Below are positions 27,500-37,566 of a stretch of 48,744 nucleotides of DNA, one piece after another. The number at the start of each line of letters is the position of its first letter. Position 1 is the first letter of the stretch. The translations under genes were made by a program, and so were the position numbers. The notes under the pieces were generated by a model, which worked only from the letters and a program-made list of their open reading frames with translations, was not told the origin of the DNA and made no database searches. The DNA is from Peptococcaceae bacterium (lineage in GTDB: Bacteria > Bacillota > Desulfitobacteriia > Desulfitobacteriales > Syntrophobotulaceae), in the NCBI GenBank assembly GCA_012517475.1, contig JAAYUV010000013.1, positions 1 through 48,744 on the forward strand, given 5' to 3'.

Positions 27500-27634
27500 T
27501 TATGCAAAATCCTAAAAATGCAATTTAAACCAATAAATATCATTATTTGTCAAAGAGATCAGGTTTAACAAGAGGGATTCGACATAAAAATGGTAGATAA
27601 AAAAAGATTTGCTCCAATAAACTCTTATGCTATC

Positions 27635-27663
27635 TTGAACTGGATTGTGAATAACTGTATAAT
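27635..27663 (+). promoter_or_regulatory. Sigma-A promoter of the permease-ATPase pair
   Basis: TTGAAC (27635-27640) and TATAAT (27658-27663) are separated by 17 bases, 78 bases before the permease start. Confidence 0.7.
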
Positions 27664-27740
27664 GTCGAAGAAAGTAAATTTATTTCTTTAACATATTAAA
27701 TATAAATTTTACTATTTTTCCAATAGGGGAGGAGACCTGC

Positions 27741-28418
27741 GTGAATATAAACTGGGGGCTTGCTCTGGATTCTTTTCCATATTTGATGCAAGGGGCAAAA
27801 ATAACGCTTCAGTTTACTATCGTTTCAGTATTATTTGGAATGGTTTTGGGACTTATCTTTGCACTGGGCAAGTTAGCACAGAATAAGCTTATTAGATATA
27901 TATCTTCAGCTTATGTCGATTTTTTTAGAGGAACGCCGCTTTTAGTACAAATCTTTTTGATTTATTTTGGCGTTCCTCAATTATTTTCTTTCACCCTTCC
28001 GGACAACTACCAATACATTGCAGGGGCCATTGCCTTAAGTCTAAACTGCGGGGCGTATACTGCAGAGATTTTCCGCTCCGGGATACAGTCAATCGATTAT
28101 GGACAGACCGAAGCAGCCAGGTCCCTGGGAATGAGTCATTTTCAGGCTATGCGCTACATTATTCTTCCTCAGGCATTTAAAGTTGTTGTTCCCCCCCTTG
28201 GAAATGAATTTATTGCTATGCTTAAAGATTCTTCTCTCTTGGCGATTATTGCAATTGAAGAGTTGATGTACACAGGGAAGATTATTACCGGCCGTACATT
28301 TCAACCAATGCCAATCTATTTAATGGTTGCATTAATTTATCTGGTTATGACAATGGCATTGTCCATGCTCGTAAACTACACGGAAAAGAGGTTGGGCAAG
28401 AGTGATATACGTAAGTAA
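27741..28418 (+). CDS. Amino-acid ABC transporter permease (His/Glu/Gln/Arg type)
   Basis: A 225-residue membrane protein with about five helices. It carries the HisM/GlnP-family features: [16 protein letters not shown] near the start, [20 protein letters not shown], and the EAA loop [35 protein letters not shown] that docks with the ATPase. The start is a GTG behind GGGGAGGAG. It overlaps the ATPase gene by 17 bases and would work with the binding protein at 26628. Confidence 0.94.
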   Translation: MNINWGLALDSFPYLMQGAKITLQFTIVSVLFGMVLGLIFALGKLAQNKLIRYISSAYVDFFRGTPLLVQIFLIYFGVPQLFSFTLPDNYQYIAGAIALSLNCGAYTAEIFRSGIQSIDYGQTEAARSLGMSHFQAMRYIILPQAFKVVVPPLGNEFIAMLKDSSLLAIIAIEELMYTGKIITGRTFQPMPIYLMVALIYLVMTMALSMLVNYTEKRLGKSDIRK

Positions 28419-29121
28419 TCTCCATAAGTATTTCGGTGCACTTGAAGTTTTAAAAGGGATAGATATTCATATTAAAGAACGTGAAGTTGTCGTTGTAATT
28501 GGGGCGAGCGGTTCAGGTAAAAGTACATTCCTTCGTTGCCTGAATAAACTGGAGGATATTACAAGCGGGGAAATCGTTATAGATGGAATTCCATTAAATT
28601 CTGAAGCAAATGTCAATGCCATCCGCAGAGAAGTAGGTATGGTATTTCAAAGATTTAACTTGTTCCCGCATATGACTGCCTTAGAAAATGTTGCCCTGGC
28701 CCCGCAAATTGTGCGAAATTTAAGTAAGCAGGAAGCCAATCAAATCGGAATGGAACTGTTGATTAAGGTTGGTTTATCTGACAAAGTGAACGAATACCCA
28801 AGGCGTTTGTCAGGTGGTCAACAGCAGAGGGTGGCTATTGCCCGCGCCCTTGCCATGCGGCCAAAAGTAATGTTATTCGACGAGCCGACTTCTGCACTTG
28901 ACCCGGAAATGGTCGGAGAGGTATTAGCCGTTATGCGTGATCTGGCCAGGGAAGGGATGACTATGGTCGTTGTTACTCATGAGATGGGTTTTGCCAGGGA
29001 AGTAGGAGACAGGGTCATATTCATTGATGAAGGAGTTATTGTTGAAGAAGGAAATCCCGTGGAAGTCTTCAGTAATCCTCAAAACCCGAGGACACAGGCT
29101 TTCCTCAGTAAAATACTGTAA
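28402..29121 (+). CDS. Amino-acid ABC transporter ATP-binding protein
   Basis: A 239-residue ATPase of the polar amino-acid uptake family (GlnQ type). Walker A is GASGSGKST near residues 33-41, the Q-loop lies in [18 protein letters not shown], the ABC signature is LSGGQQQR near 134-141, and Walker B is [13 protein letters not shown]. The start is a GTG inside the permease gene, so translation is coupled. A terminator follows. Confidence 0.95.
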   Translation: MIYVSNLHKYFGALEVLKGIDIHIKEREVVVVIGASGSGKSTFLRCLNKLEDITSGEIVIDGIPLNSEANVNAIRREVGMVFQRFNLFPHMTALENVALAPQIVRNLSKQEANQIGMELLIKVGLSDKVNEYPRRLSGGQQQRVAIARALAMRPKVMLFDEPTSALDPEMVGEVLAVMRDLAREGMTMVVVTHEMGFAREVGDRVIFIDEGVIVEEGNPVEVFSNPQNPRTQAFLSKIL

Positions 29122-29144
29122 ATTGATACAAAGAAAAATTTTTA

Positions 29145-29175
29145 GAAAACATCCTTGTTAGGATGTTTTCTTTAA
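29145..29175 (+). terminator. Intrinsic terminator after the ABC transporter ATPase
   Basis: GAAAACATCC (29145-29154) pairs with GGATGTTTTC (29161-29170), followed by TTTAATTT. Confidence 0.82.
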
Positions 29176-29275
29176 TTTGGGCAATAATATACCGTACCCT
29201 TAGACAATATGTGGCAGGAATTTTAGAATTTAGGGTGAATACTAAATATAATATCAGGCGAAAGGGGTTGAGATT

Positions 29276-29806
29276 ATGAATATTAACGTTCGAGGCAAAC
29301 AGATTAAAGTTACGGATGCCCTCAAAGACTACGCTGAAAAAAGGGTAGGAAAGCTCGAAAAGTATTCGGATGATTTTATGGATGTCCAAGTAACACTAAC
29401 CGTTGAAAAAGAACGTCAGAGAGTTGAAGTTACTGCCCCGCTCAATGGTTTTATTCTTAGAGGTGAGGAAGAGACAGATGATATGTATTCCTCCATCGAC
29501 CTGGTAGTGGATAAACTTGAAAGACAAATAGAAAAGTACCGTAAGAAAATCGGTAAAAAAAGAGTGAAAGCGCTGAAAGATGAACCGAATTTCATACTTG
29601 AAGCGGATGAGGAAATTTTAGATAAGGATAGTATCGTGAAAACCAAGAGGTTTCCTGCTAAATTGATGTCTGTTGAAGAAGCGGTTATGCAGATGAATCT
29701 GATCGGACATAGCTTCTATGTTTTTATGAATTCGGACACAGAGCTGATGAGCGTGGTCTACCGGAGAAAACATGGCGGTTATGGACTGTTGGAACCGGAG
29801 TTCTAG
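29276..29806 (+). CDS. hpf: Long-form ribosome hibernation promoting factor
   Basis: A 176-residue protein with two domains: the N-terminal YfiA/HPF domain (residues 1-95, starting MNINVRGKQIKVTDALKDYAEKR) that binds the decoding region of the 30S subunit, and the C-terminal domain (about 120-176, IVKTKRFPAKLMSVEEAVMQMNLIGHSFYVFMN) that dimerises ribosomes into 100S particles. This two-domain form is the norm in Firmicutes. It starts with ATG after AAAGGGG and lies before secA, a common arrangement, with a strong terminator between. Confidence 0.94.
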   Translation: MNINVRGKQIKVTDALKDYAEKRVGKLEKYSDDFMDVQVTLTVEKERQRVEVTAPLNGFILRGEEETDDMYSSIDLVVDKLERQIEKYRKKIGKKRVKALKDEPNFILEADEEILDKDSIVKTKRFPAKLMSVEEAVMQMNLIGHSFYVFMNSDTELMSVVYRRKHGGYGLLEPEF

Positions 29807-29835
29807 GGAAAAACCTTTTTGCAAGAGCTATTTGT

Positions 29836-29866
29836 AATTGCCTCGATATCGAGGCAATTTCTTTTT
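29836..29866 (+). terminator. Intrinsic terminator after hpf
   Basis: A perfect palindrome of 24 bases centred at 29847/29848 (stem AATTGCCTCG with CGAGGCAATT) is followed by TCTTTTT. Confidence 0.88.
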
Positions 29867-30005
29867 AATTGAACCATTAGGGCGTGAGTGTTAAAATATA
29901 ATAATAGGTTATTAATGTTACATTAAGAATTTGGAGATATTATGAATATTATCAGAATCATTAATCAATAAGATACCAATACTGATTGGCGAAAGGTGGA
30001 CCACA

Positions 30006-32513
30006 ATGAGTTTTCTCAAGAACCTGTTAGATGAAAATGCCAGGGATATCAAAAAATATATGAAGAAAGTAGACCGAATCAATCAGCTCGAACCTCAGAT
30101 GCAAGGGCTGTCTGATGAAGATTTAAGCGCTAAAACGGTGGAATTCAGGCAAAGGCTGGAGAAAGGGGAAACCCTTGATGATTTATTGCCTGAGGCTTTT
30201 GCTGTTGTAAGAGAAGCTGCAAAAAGGGTACTTGGCCAACGACATTACGATGTACAGCTAATTGGCGGAATGGTTCTTCATGACGGGCGGATAGCGGAGA
30301 TGAAAACAGGAGAAGGAAAAACCCTGGTTGCAACGCTTCCTACGTATCTGAATGCATTAAGCGGTAATGGAGTTCACGTCGTAACGGTAAATGATTATTT
30401 GGCTACACGTGACGCGCAATGGATGGGGCAAGTATATCATTTTTTAGGATTGTCGGTTGGCTTGATCGTTCACGGGCTTACTCATGAGCAGCGGAGAGAG
30501 AGTTATCTTGCAGACATTACTTATGGTACAAATAATGAATTTGGTTTTGACTACCTCAGAGACAATATGGCTGTCCATCCGGGATCGGTGGTTCAAAGGG
30601 AACTGAATTATGCGATTGTGGACGAAGTGGATTCAATCTTAATCGATGAGGCCAGAACCCCGTTGATTATTTCCGGGGAAGCGGATAAACCCACGGAACT
30701 ATATTACCGGGTAGCTAAGGTCATTCCCCGTTTGAAAGCAGAGGAAGATTATCATGTCAATGAGAAAGACAGAGTTGTAACCCTCACGGAAAAAGGGGTA
30801 TCCAGGGTTGAAACCATGCTTGGAGTGGACAACCTGTATGATGATTTGCACAATGAGGTTGCCCACCATGTCAACCAGGCATTAAAGGCGCATACCCTTT
30901 TTAAGATAGATCGGGACTATGTCGTGAAAGACGGACAAGTAATTATTGTGGATGAATTTACAGGGCGCCTTATGTTTGGGCGAAGATACAGTGAAGGGCT
31001 GCATCAGGCCATTGAGGCGAAAGAAAACGTTAAAATCGAGAGAGAATCCCAGACCCTGGCAACGATTACATTCCAGAACTTCTTCCGGATGTACAAGAAG
31101 CTTTCCGGTATGACAGGTACGGCACGAACAGAAGAGCAGGAATTTATTAATATTTACCGGTTGGATGTTGTTGAGGTTCCTACCAATTTACCCATGATCA
31201 GAAATGATCTTGCCGATATCATTTACAGGACGGAAGAGGGTAAATTCCATGCGGTAGTTGAAGATATCACATCTAAAAATGCCAAAGGCCAGCCTGTTTT
31301 AGTCGGTACGATCTCTATTGAGAAATCTGAGAAGCTTAGCGAAATGCTCAAAAAGAAAGGCGTTCCACATCAGGTGCTTAACGCCAAATACCATGAATTA
31401 GAGGCTCAAATTGTTTCAAAAGCAGGTCAGCCCGGAATGGTGACAATTGCCACCAACATGGCCGGGAGAGGAACGGATATTGTACTCGGCGAAGGTGTGA
31501 AAGAACTGGGCGGCTTGCATATTATTGGTACGGAAAGACATGAATCCCGAAGAATTGATAATCAGTTAAGAGGACGCTCCGGACGTCAGGGAGACCCCGG
31601 GTCTTCCCAGTTTTATATTTCTCTGGATGATGACCTCATGAGATTATTCGGAGGAGAAAATCTCGCCGGACTGATGGACAAACTGGGAATGGATGACAGC
31701 ATCCCGGTGGAATCCAAAATTGTAAGCAAAAGTATTGAGACTGCCCAAAAACGAGTTGAAAACAGAAACTTCGATATCCGTAAACACGTTCTGAACTATG
31801 ACGATGTGATGAACAAACAGCGTGAAATTATTTATTCACAACGCCGGGCGGTTCTCACAGGGGAAAATCTGAAAGACCAGGTTTTGGAAATGATTGATAA
31901 GGTTATCTCTGATACGGTTACCCGGTACAGCGGGAATAGCCCTTATCCCGAGGATTGGGACCTTTTAAGCTTCCTCGAATATGTGGAGAACGTCATTATT
32001 CCGGATCATGACTTTACGCCAGAAGAGATTGGGAACATGGCCAAAGAGGAAGTTGAAGAATTTTTGCAGGATAGGGCCAGAGAGTTGTATGAAAGCCGGG
32101 AATCCCAATTCGGCTCTGAACTGATGCGGGAGATCGAAAGAGCGGTAGTTCTACAGGTGGTAGATACCCGCTGGAAAGATCATCTGGATGCCATGGACAG
32201 TCTCAGGGAAGGGATTGGTTTACGGGCTTACGGTCAGAAAGATCCTCTGATAGAATACCGCAATGAAGCCTTTGAAATGTTCCAGGGAATGATCGAGGCC
32301 ATTCAGGAGGATGTTGCCACTTACATTATGAGGGTAACACCCAGGATTACGACCCAGGTACCGGAGCAGCCGCAAAACGTCTCCGAAAACCGTTATGAAG
32401 AAGAGGAGCAGGTCAAAAGACCGCATCGTTCCGGGGAACAGGTTGGGCGAAATGACCCTTGCCCCTGCGGAAGCGGGAAAAAATATAAAAAATGCTGCGG
32501 AGTAAACAGTTAA
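30006..32513 (+). CDS. secA: Preprotein translocase ATPase SecA
   Basis: The motor ATPase for Sec-dependent protein export, 835 residues. Visible features are Walker A MKTGEGKT near residues 99-106, [19 protein letters not shown] in NBD1, [11 protein letters not shown] and [16 protein letters not shown] in NBD2, and a C-terminal zinc-binding tail [17 protein letters not shown]. The last, the SEC-C motif, binds SecB-like chaperones or ribosomes in other species. The start follows GCGAAAGGTGG. Only one secA is seen in the window. Confidence 0.97.
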   Translation: MSFLKNLLDENARDIKKYMKKVDRINQLEPQMQGLSDEDLSAKTVEFRQRLEKGETLDDLLPEAFAVVREAAKRVLGQRHYDVQLIGGMVLHDGRIAEMKTGEGKTLVATLPTYLNALSGNGVHVVTVNDYLATRDAQWMGQVYHFLGLSVGLIVHGLTHEQRRESYLADITYGTNNEFGFDYLRDNMAVHPGSVVQRELNYAIVDEVDSILIDEARTPLIISGEADKPTELYYRVAKVIPRLKAEEDYHVNEKDRVVTLTEKGVSRVETMLGVDNLYDDLHNEVAHHVNQALKAHTLFKIDRDYVVKDGQVIIVDEFTGRLMFGRRYSEGLHQAIEAKENVKIERESQTLATITFQNFFRMYKKLSGMTGTARTEEQEFINIYRLDVVEVPTNLPMIRNDLADIIYRTEEGKFHAVVEDITSKNAKGQPVLVGTISIEKSEKLSEMLKKKGVPHQVLNAKYHELEAQIVSKAGQPGMVTIATNMAGRGTDIVLGEGVKELGGLHIIGTERHESRRIDNQLRGRSGRQGDPGSSQFYISLDDDLMRLFGGENLAGLMDKLGMDDSIPVESKIVSKSIETAQKRVENRNFDIRKHVLNYDDVMNKQREIIYSQRRAVLTGENLKDQVLEMIDKVISDTVTRYSGNSPYPEDWDLLSFLEYVENVIIPDHDFTPEEIGNMAKEEVEEFLQDRARELYESRESQFGSELMREIERAVVLQVVDTRWKDHLDAMDSLREGIGLRAYGQKDPLIEYRNEAFEMFQGMIEAIQEDVATYIMRVTPRITTQVPEQPQNVSENRYEEEEQVKRPHRSGEQVGRNDPCPCGSGKKYKKCCGVNS

Positions 32514-32650
32514 CTCCTCATCCGATTGAAATACGGTTTGATAATGCAAAAGAAAACCGGGTAAAATGATTGTGTAAAGGGAAAAGTTCCTTTATACTTA
32601 CAAATGGTTTATCAGAAACTTTTTAGAATATGATTTTTAGGAGTGGTTAC

Positions 32651-33761
32651 ATGCTGGCTGACTGGAAGAAAGAGATCGAGAATTTAAGGATGCGTTTGGC
32701 AGATTTGAGGGTTTCTCTTTGACGTTGCAGGAAGACAACTTAAGATAAACGAATTGGAAGAAAAGATTAATCAAGCTGATTTCTGGGAAGATCCCGGTTC
32801 GGCTCAAAAAGTGATGCAGGAGCTGACCCGTCAGAAAGATAAAGTGAATGTGTATGACGAGCTTAGACAGGAAACCGAAGATACGGCTGCACTTTGGGAA
32901 TTAGCGGTAGAAGAAGATGATGTTTCCCTTGAAGAAGAAATCGAGAAGGCAATCAAAAAGCTTAGAAATCGCTATACTCAATTGGAACTGGAAATCTTGT
33001 TAAGCGGTCCCTATGATCGGAACAATGCGATCATCACGTTACATTCCGGAGCAGGCGGGACGGAATCTCAAGACTGGGTCCAGATGCTCTACCGGATGTA
33101 TGTGCGCTGGGGAGAACGCAGGAAGTATAAGGTTGAAACACTCGATTTGCTGCCCGGGGAAGAAGCCGGTATTAAAAGCGTTACTTTTTCACTGGCCGGG
33201 GAAAACGCCTATGGATATGCAAAATGTGAAAAGGGAGTACACAGGTTGGTGCGAATATCCCCATTTGACGCTTCCGGCCGGAGGCATACATCATTTGCTT
33301 CGGTAGACGTTATGCCTGAAGTAAACGAGGAGATGGAGATATCAATTGACCCCGAGGAACTTAAGGTAGATACTTACCGGTCAGGCGGAGCCGGCGGCCA
33401 GCACGTGAATAAAACGGATTCTGCGGTCAGGATCACGCATATTCCTTCCGGAATAGTTGTACAGTGCCAAAGTGAGCGGTCTCAAATACAAAACAGAGCA
33501 TACTGTATGCGTATTCTTCAAGCCAAGCTTTTAGAGTTAAAAAGGAAACAACAAGAGGACGAATTATCGGAGATTCGCGGTGAATTAAATGACATTGCCT
33601 GGGGGAGTCAAATCAGGTCCTATGTTTTTCACCCCTATAGCATGGTTAAAGATCATAGAACTAACGTCGAGGCAGGGAATGTCAATGCAGTCATGGATGG
33701 CGAAATAGACCAGTTTATTTCCGCCTGTTTACAGCATAATGCAGGCCAGGCCAATCAATAA
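32651..33761 (+). CDS. prfB: Peptide chain release factor 2, programmed +1 frameshift
   Basis: RF2 ends translation at UGA and UAA codons. Translation starts at ATG 32651 and runs 23 codons ([23 protein letters not shown]) to an in-frame TGA at 32720. A +1 shift at CTT TGA C continues with [18 protein letters not shown] to the stop at 33761, giving about 369 residues. The GGQ motif is in [17 protein letters not shown], and the tripeptide region for stop recognition (SPFD) is also visible. The shift makes RF2 regulate its own synthesis. Only the second part is visible as one long frame. Confidence 0.95.
32706..32723 (+). promoter_or_regulatory. RF2 programmed frameshift site
   Basis: The sequence TGAGGGTTTCTCTTTGAC contains the slippery CTT TGA C and an upstream GAGGG that can act as the internal Shine-Dalgarno-like stimulator. 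Compared with the classical AGGGGG-TAT-CTT-TGA-C the purine run is shorter and slightly further away. Confidence 0.85.
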
Positions 33762-33775
33762 GACCTTACGCTTAT

Positions 33776-33805
33776 ACCCCGGCTCTATTGTGGAGCTGGG
33801 GTTTC
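33776..33805 (+). terminator. Probable terminator after prfB
   Basis: ACCCCGGCTC (33776-33785) pairs with GAGCTGGGGT (33793-33802) with one G-T, followed by a short TTTCAAT tract. Confidence 0.6.
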
Positions 33806-33837
33806 AATAGATCAATTCATTTGAAAGGGGTAACAAA

Positions 33838-34659
33838 ATGACCATTATCGAAGAAATGGCACGCAAGATCCGTATAGATATCATTCAGATGCTGGCGGCT
33901 GCCAAATCCGGACATCCGGGCGGCAGTCTTTCCGCAGCTGATATTTTGGCGGTACTCTATTTTAAGGAAATGCGGGTCGACCCGGAAAATCCGCATTGGC
34001 CGGATCGCGATCGCTTTGTTCTCAGTAAGGGGCATGCCGCTCCGGTACTCTATGCAGCCCTGGCCGAAAGAGGATTCTTTCCAACGGAAGAATTGCTCCA
34101 ATTAAGGAAGACCGGACACTTTCTTCAGGGTCACCCGGATATGAAAAAGGTTCCGGGGGTAGATATGTCCACCGGTTCGCTGGGACAAGGGATATCAGCA
34201 GCGGCTGGAATGGCATTGGCAGGAAAAATTGATCATAAAGACTTTAGAGTTTTTACTCTGCTGGGAGATGGCGAAATTGCGGAGGGATTAGTCTGGGAAG
34301 CCGCAATGGCTGCCGCACATTATAAATTGGATAATCTGGTTGCCATTTTGGACTATAATGGACTTCAAATCGACGGTCGTAATGAAGATGTGATGAATTC
34401 TGCCCCGGTGGCTGATAAATGGAGAGCTTTCGGATGGAACGTGATCGAAGTGGATGGGCATGATCTGGAGCAATTAATGAATGCTTTTGAACTAACCAAG
34501 AATTTAAGAGGAAAACCTTCCATCATTATTGCCAAAACAATAAAAGGTAAAGGGGTTTCTTTTATGGAAAATCAAGCCGGTTGGCACGGAAATGCTCCAA
34601 GTCCTGAACAGGCTGATAGCGCGCTAAGGGAACTGAAAGGCGGTAAGGACCATGAGTGA
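33838..34659 (+). CDS. Transketolase, N-terminal (TPP-binding) subunit
   Basis: A 273-residue half transketolase that binds thiamine diphosphate. The signature GDGEIAEGLVWEAAMAAAHYKLDNLVAILDYN contains the GDG...N cofactor motif. The N-terminal part has GHPGGSLSAADILAVLYF and SKGHAAPVLYAAL, typical of transketolases. The split organisation, with the C-terminal half as the next gene overlapping by 8 bases, is common in Firmicutes and Archaea. It would link sugar phosphates in the non-oxidative pentose phosphate pathway, probably supplying ribose and erythrose phosphates. Confidence 0.94.
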   Translation: MTIIEEMARKIRIDIIQMLAAAKSGHPGGSLSAADILAVLYFKEMRVDPENPHWPDRDRFVLSKGHAAPVLYAALAERGFFPTEELLQLRKTGHFLQGHPDMKKVPGVDMSTGSLGQGISAAAGMALAGKIDHKDFRVFTLLGDGEIAEGLVWEAAMAAAHYKLDNLVAILDYNGLQIDGRNEDVMNSAPVADKWRAFGWNVIEVDGHDLEQLMNAFELTKNLRGKPSIIIAKTIKGKGVSFMENQAGWHGNAPSPEQADSALRELKGGKDHE

Positions 34660-35617
34660 AAAAATTTTGAACAGCGGGGAAAAAACTGCAACCAGGGACG
34701 CCTACGGGAAAGCCTTAGTAAAACTTGGCGGAGAGAATCGGGATATTGTGGTTCTTGACGCAGACTTGTCTAAATCCACCAAGACAGCCGACTTTGCTAA
34801 AGTTTTTCCGGAACGTTTCTTTAACATGGGGATTGCCGAACAGAATTTAATCGGGTTTTCAGCGGGTTTAGCGGCGTCAGGTAAAGTGCCTTTCGCCAGT
34901 ACCTTCGCGGTTTTTGCCACTGGCAGGGCATTTGAACAGATCCGCAATTCTGTAGCTTATCCCAAATTAAATGTCAAAGTGGCCGCAACTCATGCCGGGA
35001 TCAGTGTCGGCGAGGATGGAGCTTCACACCAAGCCATTGAAGATATCGCTGTCATGAGATCTCTGCCCAATATGACGGTACTTGTGCCAGCAGACGCTCA
35101 GGAAACATATCAGGTTATCAAAAAGGCAGCTGAATATCAGGGGCCGGTTTATATCCGGATGGGAAGACTAGCCGTACCTGTCCTCTTTGACGAAACATAC
35201 AATTTTAAGATTGGTCAGGCAAACATAGTCAGGGATGGGAAAGACGCAACTGTTTTCGCTATTGGGTTAATGGTTCATGAAGCGATAAAAGCTGCGGAGG
35301 AGCTTAGCAGTCAGGGTATAGAAATTGCAGTGGTCAATTGTGCTTCCATTAAACCGATTGATCGGGAAATGGTTATCAGGATGGCTAAACAAACCGGTGC
35401 AGTGGTTACGGCCGAAGAGCACACAATAATTGGAGGACTCGGAAGTGCTGTAGCGGAGATTTTAAGCGAAAACTATCCGGTGCATATGGCCAGGGTTGGA
35501 ATAAAAGATGTTTTCGGGGAATCAGGGAAACCCGATGAGCTTTTGGTTAAGTATGGACTAACCTACAGCGAGATTATTAAGGCCGTCAAAGATGTATTGG
35601 CCAAAAAACAAAGCTAA
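34652..35617 (+). CDS. Transketolase, C-terminal (pyrimidine-binding) subunit
   Basis: The 321-residue partner of the preceding gene. It holds the pyrimidine-binding domain (RDAYGKALVKLG, then ERFFNMGIAEQNLIGFSAGLAASGK with the conserved Glu that activates TPP) and the C-terminal domain (VTAEEHTIIGGLGSAVAEIL). It starts within the last codons of the N-terminal subunit gene. Together the two equal one full transketolase. A deoxyxylulose-phosphate synthase is less likely because of the split and the order of domains. Confidence 0.93.
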   Translation: MSEKILNSGEKTATRDAYGKALVKLGGENRDIVVLDADLSKSTKTADFAKVFPERFFNMGIAEQNLIGFSAGLAASGKVPFASTFAVFATGRAFEQIRNSVAYPKLNVKVAATHAGISVGEDGASHQAIEDIAVMRSLPNMTVLVPADAQETYQVIKKAAEYQGPVYIRMGRLAVPVLFDETYNFKIGQANIVRDGKDATVFAIGLMVHEAIKAAEELSSQGIEIAVVNCASIKPIDREMVIRMAKQTGAVVTAEEHTIIGGLGSAVAEILSENYPVHMARVGIKDVFGESGKPDELLVKYGLTYSEIIKAVKDVLAKKQS

Positions 35618-35718
35618 TTCGACAATTTTCCTTTGATTTTGGATCGGCAATATTTATATCGAGCCAGTTATTTTATATGAAGACCGCTGACTGAAAAAGT
35701 TTGATTTAAATTTCTGGA

Positions 35719-35745
35719 AGGGCCTGGATGCAGGCTCTTTCTCTA
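35719..35745 (+). terminator. Intrinsic terminator after the transketolase pair
   Basis: AGGGCCTG (35719-35726) pairs with CAGGCTCT (35731-35738) with one G-T wobble, loop GATG, followed by TTCTCTATT. Confidence 0.65.
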
Positions 35746-35897
35746 TTCGGCAGAAAGAAAAAGTGATTATAAAAAAATAACCAAATTTATGCCAAATGTT
35801 TAATTTTTCTAGTTTTAATCAACAGGAAATCAAAGTAAAATGTCGAAGTAAGAAATAAAAGCAGTATTAGGCCGTCCGTGGCCGTTGGGAGGACAGA

Positions 35898-36584
35898 ATG
35901 ATTAAGCTGAGAAATGTATCGAAAATATATCCCAATGGAGCCCGTGCCTTGTCCAATATTTCTCTTGAAATTGCGAAAGGAGAATTTGTTTTTCTGGTTG
36001 GACAAAGCGGGGCTGGAAAATCGACACTGATTAAACTGCTGTACCGGGAAGAAATTGCTACCCGGGGACAGGTGTTTATTGATAACATAAATCTTGTCAG
36101 GCTTAAACCCCATCAAGTTCCAAAGGTCAGACGCAATATTGGGGTTATCTTTCAGGATTTCAAGTTATTGCCGACAAAGACTGTTTTTGAAAACGTTGCG
36201 TTTGCTCAACACGTCATTGGCAAAAACAAACATGAAATTAAAGCAAACACCGAAAACATTTTAGAGTTGGTTGGTCTGGGAAAGAAAAAGGATTCTTTTC
36301 CTTCTGAACTTTCCGGCGGCGAGCAGCAAAGAGTTTGTGTCGCAAGAGCACTGGTCAATCATCCCAGTCTTCTGGTGGCCGATGAACCCACAGGGAATCT
36401 GGATATTGAAACCGCTTGGGGTATTATGGAACTTTTAAACCAGATTAATAGGCTCGGGACAACAGTGGTCATGGCTACGCATGCATTGCAAATTGTTCAG
36501 CAAATGAACAAGAGAGTTGTGCGAGTGGAAGAAGGAAAAATAGCCGAGGATACTTCAGGGGGGGCATACAGATTTGGCTTTTGA
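35898..36584 (+). CDS. ftsE: Cell division ATP-binding protein FtsE
   Basis: A 228-residue ABC ATPase that with FtsX activates peptidoglycan hydrolases at the membrane. Walker A is GQSGAGKST near residues 35-43, the signature is LSGGEQQR, and Walker B is LLVADEPTGNLD. The start MIKLRNVSKIYPNGARALSNISLEI is typical of FtsE. It overlaps ftsX by 11 bases. The gene for the M23 protein with a coiled coil, the likely target, lies directly downstream. Confidence 0.95.
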   Translation: MIKLRNVSKIYPNGARALSNISLEIAKGEFVFLVGQSGAGKSTLIKLLYREEIATRGQVFIDNINLVRLKPHQVPKVRRNIGVIFQDFKLLPTKTVFENVAFAQHVIGKNKHEIKANTENILELVGLGKKKDSFPSELSGGEQQRVCVARALVNHPSLLVADEPTGNLDIETAWGIMELLNQINRLGTTVVMATHALQIVQQMNKRVVRVEEGKIAEDTSGGAYRFGF

Positions 36585-37458
36585 TTCAGCAAAATATGTT
36601 TTGATTCAGGCCTTGTTATCACTAAAAAGAAATATATGGCTTAGCATCGCATCCATTATGACGGTAATGATTTCTTTGACCCTTCTGGGATGTTCCGTCC
36701 TATTCCTCGCAAATACCTCTCACATCGCAAAAACGTTCGAATCACAAGTAGAAATCGCGGTATTCCTGAATGAACGCCTGGAATCTGCCCAGATAACCGA
36801 ATTGCAAAACAAGATCGAAAAGTTGGATGGAGTTTCTGTAGTAACATTAACGACAAAAGACCAGGCTATTTTAGATTTTCAAGAGTCTATGGGGTCCAAA
36901 TCACTGCTGGAGGATTTGGGGGGCGTTAACCCTTTCCCCAATAAATTCACGATTACGGCAAAGGATGCACGCATGGTAGAAACCATTGCATCACAGGTTA
37001 CCGGAATGGCCGGAGTTGATAAAGTCCGCTTTGGACAAGGAATGCTGGAAAAGCTGATTGTATTTACAAACTGGCTGCGCTGGATCGGTATTGGTGTAGT
37101 GGCAGCATTCAGTTTTGCATCCATTCTTTTAATTACCTTAAATATTAAAACCAACGTCAATTCAAGGGAAAAAGAGATTCACATTATGCGTTTGGTAGGC
37201 GCCAGCAACGGCTTTATTCGGTGGCCGTTCTTCCTGGAAGGATTAATGATAGGGTTAATAGGAGCCGTAATGGCGATCATCGTTGTTGGCACTGCTTATA
37301 CATGGTTGATGCAGTATATTATCAATACGCTGGCTTTTATGCCGGTTGTCGCTGATCAGGGATTCATCATGCTGGTTCTCTTTATTATGCTCTTGTGCGG
37401 CATGTCAATGGGGGCCCTGGCAAGCGCATTTTCAGTCAGAAAGTTCCTTCGGGTCTAA
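36574..37458 (+). CDS. ftsX: Cell division protein FtsX
   Basis: A 294-residue permease-like membrane protein with the FtsX topology: one N-terminal helix (about residues 21-44), a large extracytoplasmic domain that contacts the hydrolase (about 50-165), then three helices with the cytoplasmic loop KEIHIMRLVGASNGFIRWPFFLEG between the second and third. The start is a TTG behind a run of seven G. Translation is coupled to ftsE. Confidence 0.93.
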   Translation: MAFDSAKYVLIQALLSLKRNIWLSIASIMTVMISLTLLGCSVLFLANTSHIAKTFESQVEIAVFLNERLESAQITELQNKIEKLDGVSVVTLTTKDQAILDFQESMGSKSLLEDLGGVNPFPNKFTITAKDARMVETIASQVTGMAGVDKVRFGQGMLEKLIVFTNWLRWIGIGVVAAFSFASILLITLNIKTNVNSREKEIHIMRLVGASNGFIRWPFFLEGLMIGLIGAVMAIIVVGTAYTWLMQYIINTLAFMPVVADQGFIMLVLFIMLLCGMSMGALASAFSVRKFLRV

Positions 37459-37566
37459 AAACTAAAAAGTAAAGAATTAAAGCATTCAAATATTTTTGAC
37501 GATATAAAACGTGCTGTGTTTTGTTGTATTCATTACCAAGAATTGATCTGATACAGGAGGAAAGAG

